From positions 1 through 64,000 of the forward strand of contig UQKQ01000009.1 in assembly GCA_900541645.1 (NCBI GenBank): a stretch of 64,000 nt of DNA, in the 5' to 3' direction. The notes beneath the pieces are model-generated. The model did no database searches, was not told the DNA's origin, and worked only from the letters and a program-made list of their open reading frames with translations. Origin of the DNA: an uncultured Collinsella sp. Lineage in GTDB: Bacteria > Actinomycetota > Coriobacteriia > Coriobacteriales > Coriobacteriaceae. This document shows, in pieces, positions 31,813 through 40,311 of this stretch. Position 1 is the first letter of the stretch. Every line of letters starts with the position of its first letter. A program made the position numbers and the translations under genes.

Positions 31813-34365
31813 GTGGGAACACTTGGCTTGGTGGCAGCGCTTGCCGCTATCTTGGTATCGCCGCTGCCGGCGCACGCCGAAGATGCTTCGGGTGCCGTTA
31901 CCTACAATGCGGGAAATGGGTATTCCTTTGAGAAGCTCTCGCATCCTACGGTAGGAACGTCGCAGCCGGATGGCATCGTCGACTACCAGGGTAACGGTGC
32001 CGTTGCCGTTCCGGGCGCCGATGGTAATACGGCCAACAACGAAGGCGATCGCGGCCAGAGCTACACTTGGGCGGCTGCGAGCTATGGTGACTGGCTTTAT
32101 GTGGGCACCTGCTATGCGGCGATGGGCAACACGCTGACGCTCATGAACGGCACGCTGGGCGATTCCTTTGATGCCGAGACCATGCGCCTGACGCTGGAGG
32201 CCATGTTTAACGGCACCTTCTTCTATGGACAGAAGAAGGAGGACGGCACGGCCGACAAGGACAGCGGCGGTATCTTGGTCAAGATCAATACCAAGACCGG
32301 TGAGACCAAGCTGCTGCTCTCTGATTCGCTCAACGGCGTCGCTCCTTTGTTCCGTAACGCCGTGAGCTATAAGGGCAAGCTCTATTTCTGCGGTAGCGTC
32401 AGGACCAATGGCGGCAAAAGCGGCCTGCCTGCTGTATATGAGATCGATCCTAAGACGGATGATTGGAAAGTTGTCTATCAGGGCCTTTCGAGCGCGGACG
32501 ATTACCGCGATGCCTACCAGCAGGGCATTTCTACCGGTATCCGCGGCATGTGCGTCCATGATGGCCAGCTCGTCATCAGCAATGTGGGTAAAGACGCGTA
32601 CGGTAATTTTGTGTCGACAATCCTGACGTCGTCTGACCCCTCGAAGGGCCAGGCTAGCTTCACCGAGATTGCCAACTCGGGCACGCTATTTAACTATCCG
32701 GCGATTCGCTATAAGGACAGCATCTACGGCGGCGCCATTTGGGATATGGTCTCGTACAATGGCCATCTCTATGCCACCATCTGCACCGGTACGCCTGAGA
32801 ACGCTCCCGATGACAATTCCATGCAGTCGTTTGCCATGGTCCGTGGCGACAAGAACGCCGAAGGCAGATATGAGTGGACTCCCATTGTTGGCGATAAGGC
32901 GGACGGTGCAAAGTACTGCTTTGGCATCGATCCTGCCCGCACCCGTTCTGGTGCTGCCAACCTCATCGTCTACAACGACTACCTCTATATCGGTGAATAC
33001 AACGACGAGGAGATTGCTCTCGAGCGCATCCTGTTCAACAAGTCCAACACCGAAGAGGGCGGCAAGAGCGGCATGGGCGGCGTTGACTGCTCGTTTGTGA
33101 ATGCCAATCTTGAGCAGTCGGTTAACATCTATCGCATGGACAAGAACGAGAACATGGAGCTCGTCGTTGGCGATCCCACCGAGATGTTCTCCGAGAAGAA
33201 TGGCAACGGCCCTCTTTCCGGCCTGGCTTCGGGCTTTGGCCGAAACGAGAACCAGTACATTTGGCGCATGCAGAAGTTCGACGGCAAGCTGTATATCGGT
33301 ACCTTTGATACCGCGAGCCTGCTCGAGCCGATCGGCCAGTTCTCCAATGGCGACATTATCGATATGACGCCCGAGGAGTGGAACTCTCAGGTTCAGCGCC
33401 TTAGGGACCTGCTCGATCACCTGCTCGACAAGAAATCGCCTGACGACCCCATCGTTCCCGTGAACACGCTTGCGGACGATGATTCAAACGAGGCCGTCGA
33501 GGTCGATGATTCGAACGAAGCTGCCGAGGTTGATGATTCAAACGAGGCCGTCGATGTCGATGACGAGAAGACCGAGGTTGCTAAGGGCTTTGGCGATCTA
33601 AGCGATGCGCTGGAGGATGCCACGGGCGATCTTTGCGATCAGGCCTCGACGATGTCCCAGGACTTTGAGGACGACGCCGCTTATGTCCAGAAGATCGATG
33701 GCGAGATCGCGTACTTCAAGTCCTTTGCCGACCAGTATCAGGACATGCTCGATAGCTATGAGAGCCTGAAGCAGCAGTACGAGGATGCCTATGGCACCGA
33801 GCTGCCGGGCGATATTCAGGATGCGCTCGATAAGCTGCTGAGTGCGGAGAACCTCAAGAAGTTGCAGAGTGTCCTTACGTGCATGTACTACCTGCGCGAT
33901 GCCGAGCGCGGCTTTGATATGTATGTGACCGAGGACGGCGTGAACTTTACGACGCTGACGACCAATGGCTTTAACGATCCGTATAACCATGGTCTGCGCA
34001 CCTTTGCGGTGACCAACCAGGGTCTGTGCCTTGGTACCGCCAACCCGTTCTATGGCTGCCAGGTTTGGATCCAGCGCAAGGAGAATTCGGAGAATCCGAT
34101 TGATCCCGGTACTCCGGATCCGACGAAACCCACCAATCCTTCGCAGCCGGGTGGCGGCGATCAGCCTGGTGGCAGCCAGACGGGCGGCAACGACCAGTCG
34201 AGCAGCACCACGACCACCGTCACGACGGCCACTAAGAAGACTCCGAAGGACGGCTCGCTGCCTCACGCTGGCGACTCGACCCTCACGCTGGTCTTGGGAT
34301 TGCTGGTTGCAGCTGCCGCGGTGCTTGGCATTGCCCTCGTCTTGCGCAAGCGTTCTTGTCGCTAG
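31813..34365 (+). CDS. Cell-wall-anchored surface protein, beta-propeller-like
   Basis: 850 residues from GTG 31813. A hydrophobic signal segment ends PAHAED. Residues about 25-530 have repeated short motifs such as YGDWLYVGT, YKGKLYFCG, YNGHLYATI and FDGKLYIGT, as in beta-propellers. Three copies of DDSNEA[V/A][E/D]V lie near 555-585, followed by a helical, probably coiled-coil part (600-700), a Pro/Gly/Ser/Thr-rich stalk, and a sortase-type end: LPHAG at 816-820, TM helix, RKRSCR. The start is unclear because a TGA separates it from a better N-terminus at 31756. If the stop is not bypassed, export may be weak. Confidence 0.8.
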   Translation: MGTLGLVAALAAILVSPLPAHAEDASGAVTYNAGNGYSFEKLSHPTVGTSQPDGIVDYQGNGAVAVPGADGNTANNEGDRGQSYTWAAASYGDWLYVGTCYAAMGNTLTLMNGTLGDSFDAETMRLTLEAMFNGTFFYGQKKEDGTADKDSGGILVKINTKTGETKLLLSDSLNGVAPLFRNAVSYKGKLYFCGSVRTNGGKSGLPAVYEIDPKTDDWKVVYQGLSSADDYRDAYQQGISTGIRGMCVHDGQLVISNVGKDAYGNFVSTILTSSDPSKGQASFTEIANSGTLFNYPAIRYKDSIYGGAIWDMVSYNGHLYATICTGTPENAPDDNSMQSFAMVRGDKNAEGRYEWTPIVGDKADGAKYCFGIDPARTRSGAANLIVYNDYLYIGEYNDEEIALERILFNKSNTEEGGKSGMGGVDCSFVNANLEQSVNIYRMDKNENMELVVGDPTEMFSEKNGNGPLSGLASGFGRNENQYIWRMQKFDGKLYIGTFDTASLLEPIGQFSNGDIIDMTPEEWNSQVQRLRDLLDHLLDKKSPDDPIVPVNTLADDDSNEAVEVDDSNEAAEVDDSNEAVDVDDEKTEVAKGFGDLSDALEDATGDLCDQASTMSQDFEDDAAYVQKIDGEIAYFKSFADQYQDMLDSYESLKQQYEDAYGTELPGDIQDALDKLLSAENLKKLQSVLTCMYYLRDAERGFDMYVTEDGVNFTTLTTNGFNDPYNHGLRTFAVTNQGLCLGTANPFYGCQVWIQRKENSENPIDPGTPDPTKPTNPSQPGGGDQPGGSQTGGNDQSSSTTTTVTTATKKTPKDGSLPHAGDSTLTLVLGLLVAAAAVLGIALVLRKRSCR
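33478..33560 (+). repeat. Three short tandem repeats inside the surface protein gene
   Basis: Repeats of about 27 bp encode DDSNEAVEV, DDSNEAAEV and DDSNEAVDV. Bases differ between copies (TCAAAC, TCGAAC), so the array is not a recent duplication. Confidence 0.75.
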
Positions 34366-34799
34366 GCGCGTCCGCGCAGCTCGATGTTTTTGATATCGTC
34401 GAAGTCGATGGCGATATCCCTGAGTTTGAGCAGCTTGAATGCGGGTAACACTTCGTCGAGAATGCCCGTGCGGCTACGATAGCCGTACATATCGTAATAG
34501 GTGACGCGCACCAGGTCGCCGCGTTTGAGGCCCTCGAGCTTTTTCGAAAGCTCGAGGGCTTTTTCTTCCGTGAGTTCGCATTTTGGTTCGACGGTGATTT
34601 CCTGCTTGCGCACGAGTTCGTAGTATCCCGTGAGGGCGGCAAAGGGCATAAACTGTGCGGCGCGGTTGGCGCGCACGGCACCGTTGGCAGTGAGCTTGGG
34701 GTCGGCGGCGCGGCGTCTGCCCTCGGGGTCCGCCAGGCGCTCGAAGGCGGTCGGCGGGCGCACGGGCTGTTGTTTGGGTTTAGGCACGGTGTCCTCCAA
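34362..34799 (-). CDS. YolD-like protein
   Basis: 145 residues; YolD-family protein usually encoded with a UvrX/YqjW-type Y polymerase. Visible: NRAAQFMPFAALTGYYELV (family motif) and GDLVRVTYYDMYGYRSRTGILDEV. The 5' end overlaps the polymerase gene by 20 bp, so translation is coupled. Role probably modulates the polymerase; unknown in detail. Confidence 0.88.
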   Translation of the reverse strand: MEDTVPKPKQQPVRPPTAFERLADPEGRRRAADPKLTANGAVRANRAAQFMPFAALTGYYELVRKQEITVEPKCELTEEKALELSKKLEGLKRGDLVRVTYYDMYGYRSRTGILDEVLPAFKLLKLRDIAIDFDDIKNIELRGRA

Positions 34800-36285
34800 C
34801 TTGGTCGTTGCGTTCGCGTGCGGTGGCGCCAGCGGTAAAGCTCAATCCTTTGACCAGGGCGTTCTTGCCGTACTTGCCCTTCACGGCCAGGACGGCGCGC
34901 GCCAGGTCGCGCTCGCGCTCATCGGCCTTAACATCGCTAAATAGATCGATGGTGGCAAATTCCTCGGGCACCAGATTGCCAAATCCTAGGTTGATGCGTT
35001 TGACCGGTCGTTTGGGATCGACGGTCTGCGCCCAGAGCTCATCGAAATAGCCCATGATCTTCTTAAACGAATTGGTGCGCTCGGGCAGCTTTCGCGAAGC
35101 GTTAGAGTGTGCAAAGAGTGCGGCATAGCCACCGCGCGGTTTGCCGCCATGCTCTCCCACAAAGATGCCATCGATTGCCTGCGCCTCGCGCACCAGGCGG
35201 CGCCGTTCGTCATCTCGCTGGACGGGCTTGGGCGCACGGGGTGCGAGCTCGGGGCCGGCGGTTGCGGCGGGTTCGATGCTCGACGTGCTCGAACGCAAAT
35301 GCCCGCATCCGTCTACATATTGCGCTGTGCCGCTGGCGTCGAGGCGGCGTATGTCGGCGCGCTCGCTCGCGTAGCCTACAAAGAGCGAGATGCTGTCGCA
35401 CACCACGTGCTTATCGACTAAGTCCAACACGGCGTTGTCGACCATCTCGCGCAAGACGGTGTAGGCCTGCTCGTAGGCATAACCCTTCGAGAGCACCTGT
35501 CCTGTGGTGGTCGAAGTTGCCTGCGGGCGATAGGCTTGGATATCGGCGATGGTTGTCGGCTCGCGCCCGAAGGCGTGGTCGATGAGATATTCGGCATTAA
35601 CGCCGAGTTCGTCGTAGAGCAGGTTCTCGTCGAGTGCGGCGACGCCCATCAGGTCATAGACACCGTATTTCTCGAGACGGGCCGCCACGCCGGGGCCGAT
35701 GCCCCAGATGTCGGTGATGGGGCGATGGGGCCAGATCTCCTTGCGAAAGACCTCATCGTCGAGTTTGCCGATGCGACTGGGCACGTGCTTGGCGGTGATA
35801 TCAAGTGCAACCTTGGCCTGGAATAGGTTGGGGCCGATGCCGACCGTCGCCGTGATGCCGGTGCGCGTCAAGACCTCATCGCGCAACATGCAGGCGAACC
35901 CTTTCGCATCGGTGTGATAGAGGTCCAGATAGGGCGTCACGTCGATAAAGCACTCGTCAATTGAGTAGACGTGCACGTCCTGGGGGCTGACGTATTCCAG
36001 ATAGATGCCGTAGATTTGCGCCGACACCTCCATGTAGTGCTGCATACGCGGTACGGCCTTGATGTAGTCGATGCCGTCGGGAATCTCGAACAGACGGCAG
36101 CGGTTGTGTATTCCGAGGTCCTTCATAGCCTGCGTGATGGCGAGACAGATGGTCGTTCGTCCGCGCGATTCGTCGGCAACGACCAGGCGCGTAGTGAGGG
36201 GGTCGAGGCCTCGGTCGACGCACTCGACGCTGGCATAGAACGTCTTAAGGTCGATGCAGATGTAGGTGTGACGCTCGTGCCCCAC
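34780..36285 (-). CDS. Y-family DNA polymerase (UvrX/ImuB-like)
   Basis: 501 residues; translesion polymerase. Catalytic carboxylates are in YICIDLKTFYASVEC and YSIDECFIDV; GIGPNLFQAKVALDITAK and DIWGIGPGVAARLEKYG (HhH) are typical. The C-terminus is longer than DinB and carries a Pro/Ala-rich insert near residue 350. GTG 36285 with GGGAGGA before it is preferred: the frame is open to 36357 but that stretch contains two LexA boxes and must be promoter DNA. Confidence 0.9.
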   Translation of the reverse strand: MGHERHTYICIDLKTFYASVECVDRGLDPLTTRLVVADESRGRTTICLAITQAMKDLGIHNRCRLFEIPDGIDYIKAVPRMQHYMEVSAQIYGIYLEYVSPQDVHVYSIDECFIDVTPYLDLYHTDAKGFACMLRDEVLTRTGITATVGIGPNLFQAKVALDITAKHVPSRIGKLDDEVFRKEIWPHRPITDIWGIGPGVAARLEKYGVYDLMGVAALDENLLYDELGVNAEYLIDHAFGREPTTIADIQAYRPQATSTTTGQVLSKGYAYEQAYTVLREMVDNAVLDLVDKHVVCDSISLFVGYASERADIRRLDASGTAQYVDGCGHLRSSTSSIEPAATAGPELAPRAPKPVQRDDERRRLVREAQAIDGIFVGEHGGKPRGGYAALFAHSNASRKLPERTNSFKKIMGYFDELWAQTVDPKRPVKRINLGFGNLVPEEFATIDLFSDVKADERERDLARAVLAVKGKYGKNALVKGLSFTAGATARERNDQVGGHRA

Positions 36286-36297
36286 GCGTCCTCCCAT

Positions 36298-36328
36298 CAA
36301 ACACATGTTCTTATCGAATACATGTTCG
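36298..36328 (-). promoter_or_regulatory. Two LexA (SOS) boxes upstream of the polymerase gene
   Basis: CGAATACATGTTCG (36315-36328) matches CGAACRNRYGTTYG at 13 of 14 positions; CAAACACATGTTCT (36298-36311) at 12 of 14. Two boxes imply tight SOS repression of polymerase and YolD. Confidence 0.8.
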
Positions 36329-36497
36329 ATAATACCGGCTTGCGCGGACATCGTCAAAACCTGTCCCTTTTTGGTCGGTCGCCGTTTGAGGGCGGATTGG
36401 CAACGCTCGCTGATTGTAGTCTTGACCTGCGCTAGAATAGTGGCATCTGAATGTCCGGGCGCATGGAGGCGTGCGCCCGTATGCTGAGGAGGACTTT

Positions 36498-38192
36498 ATG
36501 GCAACTGTTGCCGCACCTATCGATGCTACGTCGACTGCCGCTTGGAAGGCGCTCGAGGCTCATCAGGAGAAGCTCGAGGCCGAAGGTATCGACCTCAAGG
36601 CCTGGTTCGCCGCCGATGCCGAGCGCGTGAACAAGCTGAGCTTTGACGCTGGTGACCTGCACTTCGATCTGTCCAAGAACCTGGTGACCGATGAGACCGT
36701 CAAGCTGCTGTGCGATCTTGCCCGCGAGGTGAAGCTCGAGGAGCGCCGCGACGCCATGTTTTCCGGCGAGCACATCAACACCACCGAGGACCGCGCCGTC
36801 CTGCACACCGCGCTGCGCCGCCCGGCAAGCGAGAAGGGCCAGCTCATCGTCGACGGCCAGGACGTCGTCGCCGACGTGCACGAGGTCCTCGACCGCATGT
36901 ATGCCTTCGCCGAGCGCGTGCGCTCCGGTGAGTGGAAGGGCGTTACCGGCAAGAAGATCGAGCATCTGGTGTCCATCGGCATCGGCGGCTCCGACCTGGG
37001 CCCGGTCATGGCTTACGAGGCTCTGCGCCCCTACGCCGACGCCGGTATCGACTGCCGTTACATCTCCAACATTGACCCCAACGATCAGGCAGAGAAGCTC
37101 AAGGGCCTCGATCCCGAGACCACGCTCGTGATCATCGTTTCCAAGACTTTCACCACGCTCGAGACCCTCACCAACGCTCGCGAGGTCAAGACCTGGATGC
37201 TCGAGCAGCTCAAAGCTCAGGGTGCCATTGACGGTTCCGATGAGCAGAACGCCGAGGCCGTGGCAAAGCACTTTGTCGCCGTTTCCACCGCACTCGAGAA
37301 GGTTGAGGCCTTCGGTATCGACCCCGCAAACGCCTTCGGTTTCTGGAACTGGGTCGGCGGCCGCTATTCTGTCGACTCCGCCGTGGGCCTGTCGCTGATC
37401 GTCGTGCTCGGCCCCGAGCGCTTCCAGCAGTTCCTCGAGGGCTTCCACGCCATCGACGAGTACTTCTGCAACACGCCGCTCGAGAACAATGCCGTCGCGC
37501 TGATGGGTCTGCTCAACGTCTGGTACGTCAACTTCTTCGGTTCCAAGAGCCACGCCGTGCTTCCGTACTGCCAGTATCTGCACCGCTTCCCGGCCTACCT
37601 GCAGCAGCTCACCATGGAGTCCAACGGCAAGCATGTCCGCTGGGACGGCAGCGCCGTGACCTCCGACACCGGTGAGATCTTCTGGGGCGAGCCCGGCACC
37701 AACGGCCAGCATGCCTTCTACCAGCTGCTGCACCAGGGCACCGTGGTGGTTCCGGCCGATTTCATCGCCTTCGCCAATACCGCCAACCCTGCGACCGATA
37801 GCGGCCAGGACGTGCATGAGCTGTTCCTGGGCAACTTCCTGGCCCAGACCAAGGCGCTCGCCTTTGGCAAGACGGCCGACGAGGTTCGTGCCGAGGGCAC
37901 GCCCGAGCAGATCGTCCCGGCCCGTTGCTTTGAGGGCAACCGCCCGACGACCTCGATCTTCGGCGACACGCTGACCCCGTTTGCGCTCGGCGAGCTCATC
38001 GCCCTGTACGAGCACATCACGTTTGTCGAGGGCACGGTCTGGGGCATCGACTCCTACGACCAGTGGGGCGTCGAGCTGGGCAAGCAGCTTGCCAAGCAGA
38101 TCACCCCGGCCTTCCACGACGACGCCGCCAAGGCCGAGCAGGACGCTTCGACCCAGGCGCTCATCGAGTTCTACCGCGCTCACCGCAAGTAG
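36498..38192 (+). CDS. pgi: Glucose-6-phosphate isomerase
   Basis: 564 residues; interconverts glucose-6-P and fructose-6-P. The family blocks are clear: VSIGIGGSDLGPVMAYEALR, FGFWNWVGGRYSVDSAVGLS and GKHVRWDGSAVTSDTGEIFW; the catalytic His is in NGQHAFYQLLHQG. GAGGAGG precedes ATG 36498. Confidence 0.97.
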   Translation: MATVAAPIDATSTAAWKALEAHQEKLEAEGIDLKAWFAADAERVNKLSFDAGDLHFDLSKNLVTDETVKLLCDLAREVKLEERRDAMFSGEHINTTEDRAVLHTALRRPASEKGQLIVDGQDVVADVHEVLDRMYAFAERVRSGEWKGVTGKKIEHLVSIGIGGSDLGPVMAYEALRPYADAGIDCRYISNIDPNDQAEKLKGLDPETTLVIIVSKTFTTLETLTNAREVKTWMLEQLKAQGAIDGSDEQNAEAVAKHFVAVSTALEKVEAFGIDPANAFGFWNWVGGRYSVDSAVGLSLIVVLGPERFQQFLEGFHAIDEYFCNTPLENNAVALMGLLNVWYVNFFGSKSHAVLPYCQYLHRFPAYLQQLTMESNGKHVRWDGSAVTSDTGEIFWGEPGTNGQHAFYQLLHQGTVVVPADFIAFANTANPATDSGQDVHELFLGNFLAQTKALAFGKTADEVRAEGTPEQIVPARCFEGNRPTTSIFGDTLTPFALGELIALYEHITFVEGTVWGIDSYDQWGVELGKQLAKQITPAFHDDAAKAEQDASTQALIEFYRAHRK

Positions 38193-38224
38193 TCGCTGCT
38201 GTTAACGCATCGCGCCTTATAGCC

Positions 38225-38260
38225 AGGGGCCCGTATCCCATCGGATGCGGGCCCCTTTGC
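38225..38260 (+). terminator. pgi terminator
   Basis: GGGGCCCGTATCC pairs with GGATGCGGGCCCC (one T/G mismatch), then TTTGCTTT. It also faces the 3' end of the VirD4-like gene. Confidence 0.8.
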
Positions 38261-38333
38261 TTTGCCGTGGCCCCGGGGCGCACGGCCTTTGTGGAACATC
38301 GCCGGGACGCCGCGCGCTGCGAGAACCCTGCGC

Positions 38334-39638
38334 CTAGATCTCGGCCTCCGCATGGCCTCGCTGCGCCTCGGGCAGCTCCCCGTAGAGCGGATGGTCTTCG
38401 AGCCTAAAGCGCTCGACCTGTTCGGGAGTGCGACCGCGTACAAAGAGCCACGAGCGATCGATCGGCGTCGCCATGAGCGTGCTGGGCAGCGCGTCGGCGC
38501 GGTCGGAAAACACCCGGGCACTCTCGGGATCCTGGAACGCCAGCACCAGATGCGTGTCGCAGTTGCCCATGATGGAGCGTGCGCGTGCCTCGCCATAGAG
38601 CGCATCGAGCTGGTTGGTCGACTGCAGCAGCAGCGTTGCCCAGATGTTGCGGCTTCGGATAATCGAGAGCACGTTGTCGATCTGGGGGATCTGCAGATTT
38701 GCGAAGTCATCGAGCATAAAGCGCACGGGCACGGGCAGGCTGCCGTCGGGCTGCCTATCGGCCTCGCGAATGAGGCCCATAAACGCCTGCGTAATAAAGA
38801 GGCCGGTCAGCGGATCGAGATTGCGGTCGATATCGCTCACGGTTACAAACAGGGCGCAGGGGGTGTGTCCCATGGAAGCGAAGTCCACCTGATGGCACTC
38901 ACGATAGAGCTGTGCCGCACCGTCGAATCCCAGACACATGACCTTTTCGGCAAGGATGCCGACGATGCTCGCGTGCATGCGCTCGGCATTTTGCGTAATG
39001 GCGTAGCGCCGCCATAGCGAGAGGGCATAGCTTTGGGGGTCGGTCGTGATCAGGTCGTCAAACAATCGACCCGTGGCACCGTCCTGCAGGTGCTCGATCA
39101 GCTTGATGACCGAGCTGATCGTCTGCTCGTCGGCGGGTAGCTGTTCGGTGACGTAGGCGATAAGACACGACAGCAGGTTTGCCGCCGCATGATCCCAAAA
39201 AGGCTGGTTGTTGTCCTCGATGGGGCAGATGGCCTTTGCCACTGAGAGAATGTCCTGCTGGTTGGGCCTGCCGTCCGCCTTGCGGCGAATGTGCCTCAGG
39301 GGGTTGTAGCCGCAGCGCTCGATGCCGGGCGCAAGGGCCGGGACGGTGTTGAGGTCGGCGAAGTTGAGACATTGCACGCGGTAACCGTGGGCTGCCAGCA
39401 CGGGTCCCACTTCGCGACAGAGCGTGCCTTTGGTGTCGAGCACGATGTAACTTGCGTTCATTTGCAGCAGGTTGGGCTTGAGGACGTTTCGGGTCTTGCC
39501 GGCTCCCGAGGGGCCGATCACAAGTGCGTTGTTGTTGAGTCCCGTTTGGCGGGTGTCGCAGGAAAGCGTTCGATCCTTGGCGAGGATGGTGGACGATGCG
39601 GACTCAGATGCGGCGAGGCGGCTGGCGAGGTTAGACAT
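38334..39638 (-). CDS. Soluble VirD4/TraG-type ATPase
   Basis: 434 residues. Walker A GPSGAGKT (residues 42-49) sits in NNNALVIGPSGAGKTRNVLK; LKPNLLQMNASYIVLDTKG is the type-IV coupling-protein signature seen in Firmicutes ICEs; Walker B is FMLDDFAN (307-314); LLQSTNQLDALYG follows. No transmembrane helix precedes the ATPase, unlike true coupling proteins. AAGGAGG precedes ATG 39638. It overlaps the ClpP-like gene by 8 bp (ATGTCTAA), so it is translationally coupled to it. No relaxase, VirB4 or integrase is nearby. Confidence 0.85.
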   Translation of the reverse strand: MSNLASRLAASESASSTILAKDRTLSCDTRQTGLNNNALVIGPSGAGKTRNVLKPNLLQMNASYIVLDTKGTLCREVGPVLAAHGYRVQCLNFADLNTVPALAPGIERCGYNPLRHIRRKADGRPNQQDILSVAKAICPIEDNNQPFWDHAAANLLSCLIAYVTEQLPADEQTISSVIKLIEHLQDGATGRLFDDLITTDPQSYALSLWRRYAITQNAERMHASIVGILAEKVMCLGFDGAAQLYRECHQVDFASMGHTPCALFVTVSDIDRNLDPLTGLFITQAFMGLIREADRQPDGSLPVPVRFMLDDFANLQIPQIDNVLSIIRSRNIWATLLLQSTNQLDALYGEARARSIMGNCDTHLVLAFQDPESARVFSDRADALPSTLMATPIDRSWLFVRGRTPEQVERFRLEDHPLYGELPEAQRGHAEAEI

Positions 39639-40248
39639 GGGCGACCTCCTTGGTGGTCGAGAGGATTTCGTGGGCAAAGCCGAGCTCGACGGCGCGCTCG
39701 GCCGAAAGGTAGGTGTCTTTTGCAGTGAGGGACTGGATGCGCTTGGGCGTGAGGCCGCTGCGGTCCGAGAGGATTTGCGTGAGGGTCTTGCGGGTCTGCA
39801 TGAGACGCCGGCTGGTTTCCTGCAGCGCAAGTGCCGAGCCGCCTGCCCCCTGGGGGATCAGCGGGTCGTGAATCATGAGCTCTGCATGGGGCGCCATGCG
39901 GCGATCGTCGCCGCCCATAAAGATCACGGCGCCCATGGACGCGGCGAATTCCAGGCAGACGGTGCGGATAGGGCACGATGCGAGGCGCATGGCGTCATAG
40001 ATCGCAAGACCCGATCGCACGCTTCCGCCGGCGCTGGCGACAAATATGGTGATGGGGCGGCTGGGGTCGGTGGCATCGAGCAGGCGGATCTGCTGGCATA
40101 GGTCGTGGGCCATCGGGGTTTCGATGTTTCCCATGACGGAGAGCTCGCGACGGGCGAGCATCTCATCGTAAATGCTGGTGAGCGTGATACCTCGGGCGGA
40201 TTCACGCATGGTGAGGGGGCTGATGATGGGGGAATGATTGGTGTCCAT
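39631..40248 (-). CDS. ClpP-like serine protease
   Basis: 205 residues. Triad aligned to ClpP: Ser104 (EFAASMGAV), His127 (LMIHDPL) and Asp178 (AKDTYLSAERAVELG). The oxyanion segment is ASAGGSVRSGLAIYD where housekeeping ClpP has NSPGG. The N-terminal 30 residues differ from ClpP. The axial-loop and ClpX-docking features cannot be judged. Followed with 8-bp overlap by a VirD4-like ATPase gene, which might supply the energy a Clp ATPase would. AAAGGAG precedes the ATG. Confidence 0.87.
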   Translation of the reverse strand: MDTNHSPIISPLTMRESARGITLTSIYDEMLARRELSVMGNIETPMAHDLCQQIRLLDATDPSRPITIFVASAGGSVRSGLAIYDAMRLASCPIRTVCLEFAASMGAVIFMGGDDRRMAPHAELMIHDPLIPQGAGGSALALQETSRRLMQTRKTLTQILSDRSGLTPKRIQSLTAKDTYLSAERAVELGFAHEILSTTKEVAHV

Positions 40249-40311
40249 GAGGACTCCTTTCTGTTGGTGGTGTTGTGGAATAGAGTCGCTGCCCGCGGAG
40301 GGGCTGGCGGG

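Noticed and set aside
33478..33560. CRISPR-like array
   Set aside because: The repeats are in-frame protein repeats with no spacers; no direct repeats of CRISPR size occur in the window.
36432..38183. 583-codon open frame antisense to pgi
   Set aside because: Shadow of pgi in the complementary frame; pgi motifs are decisive.
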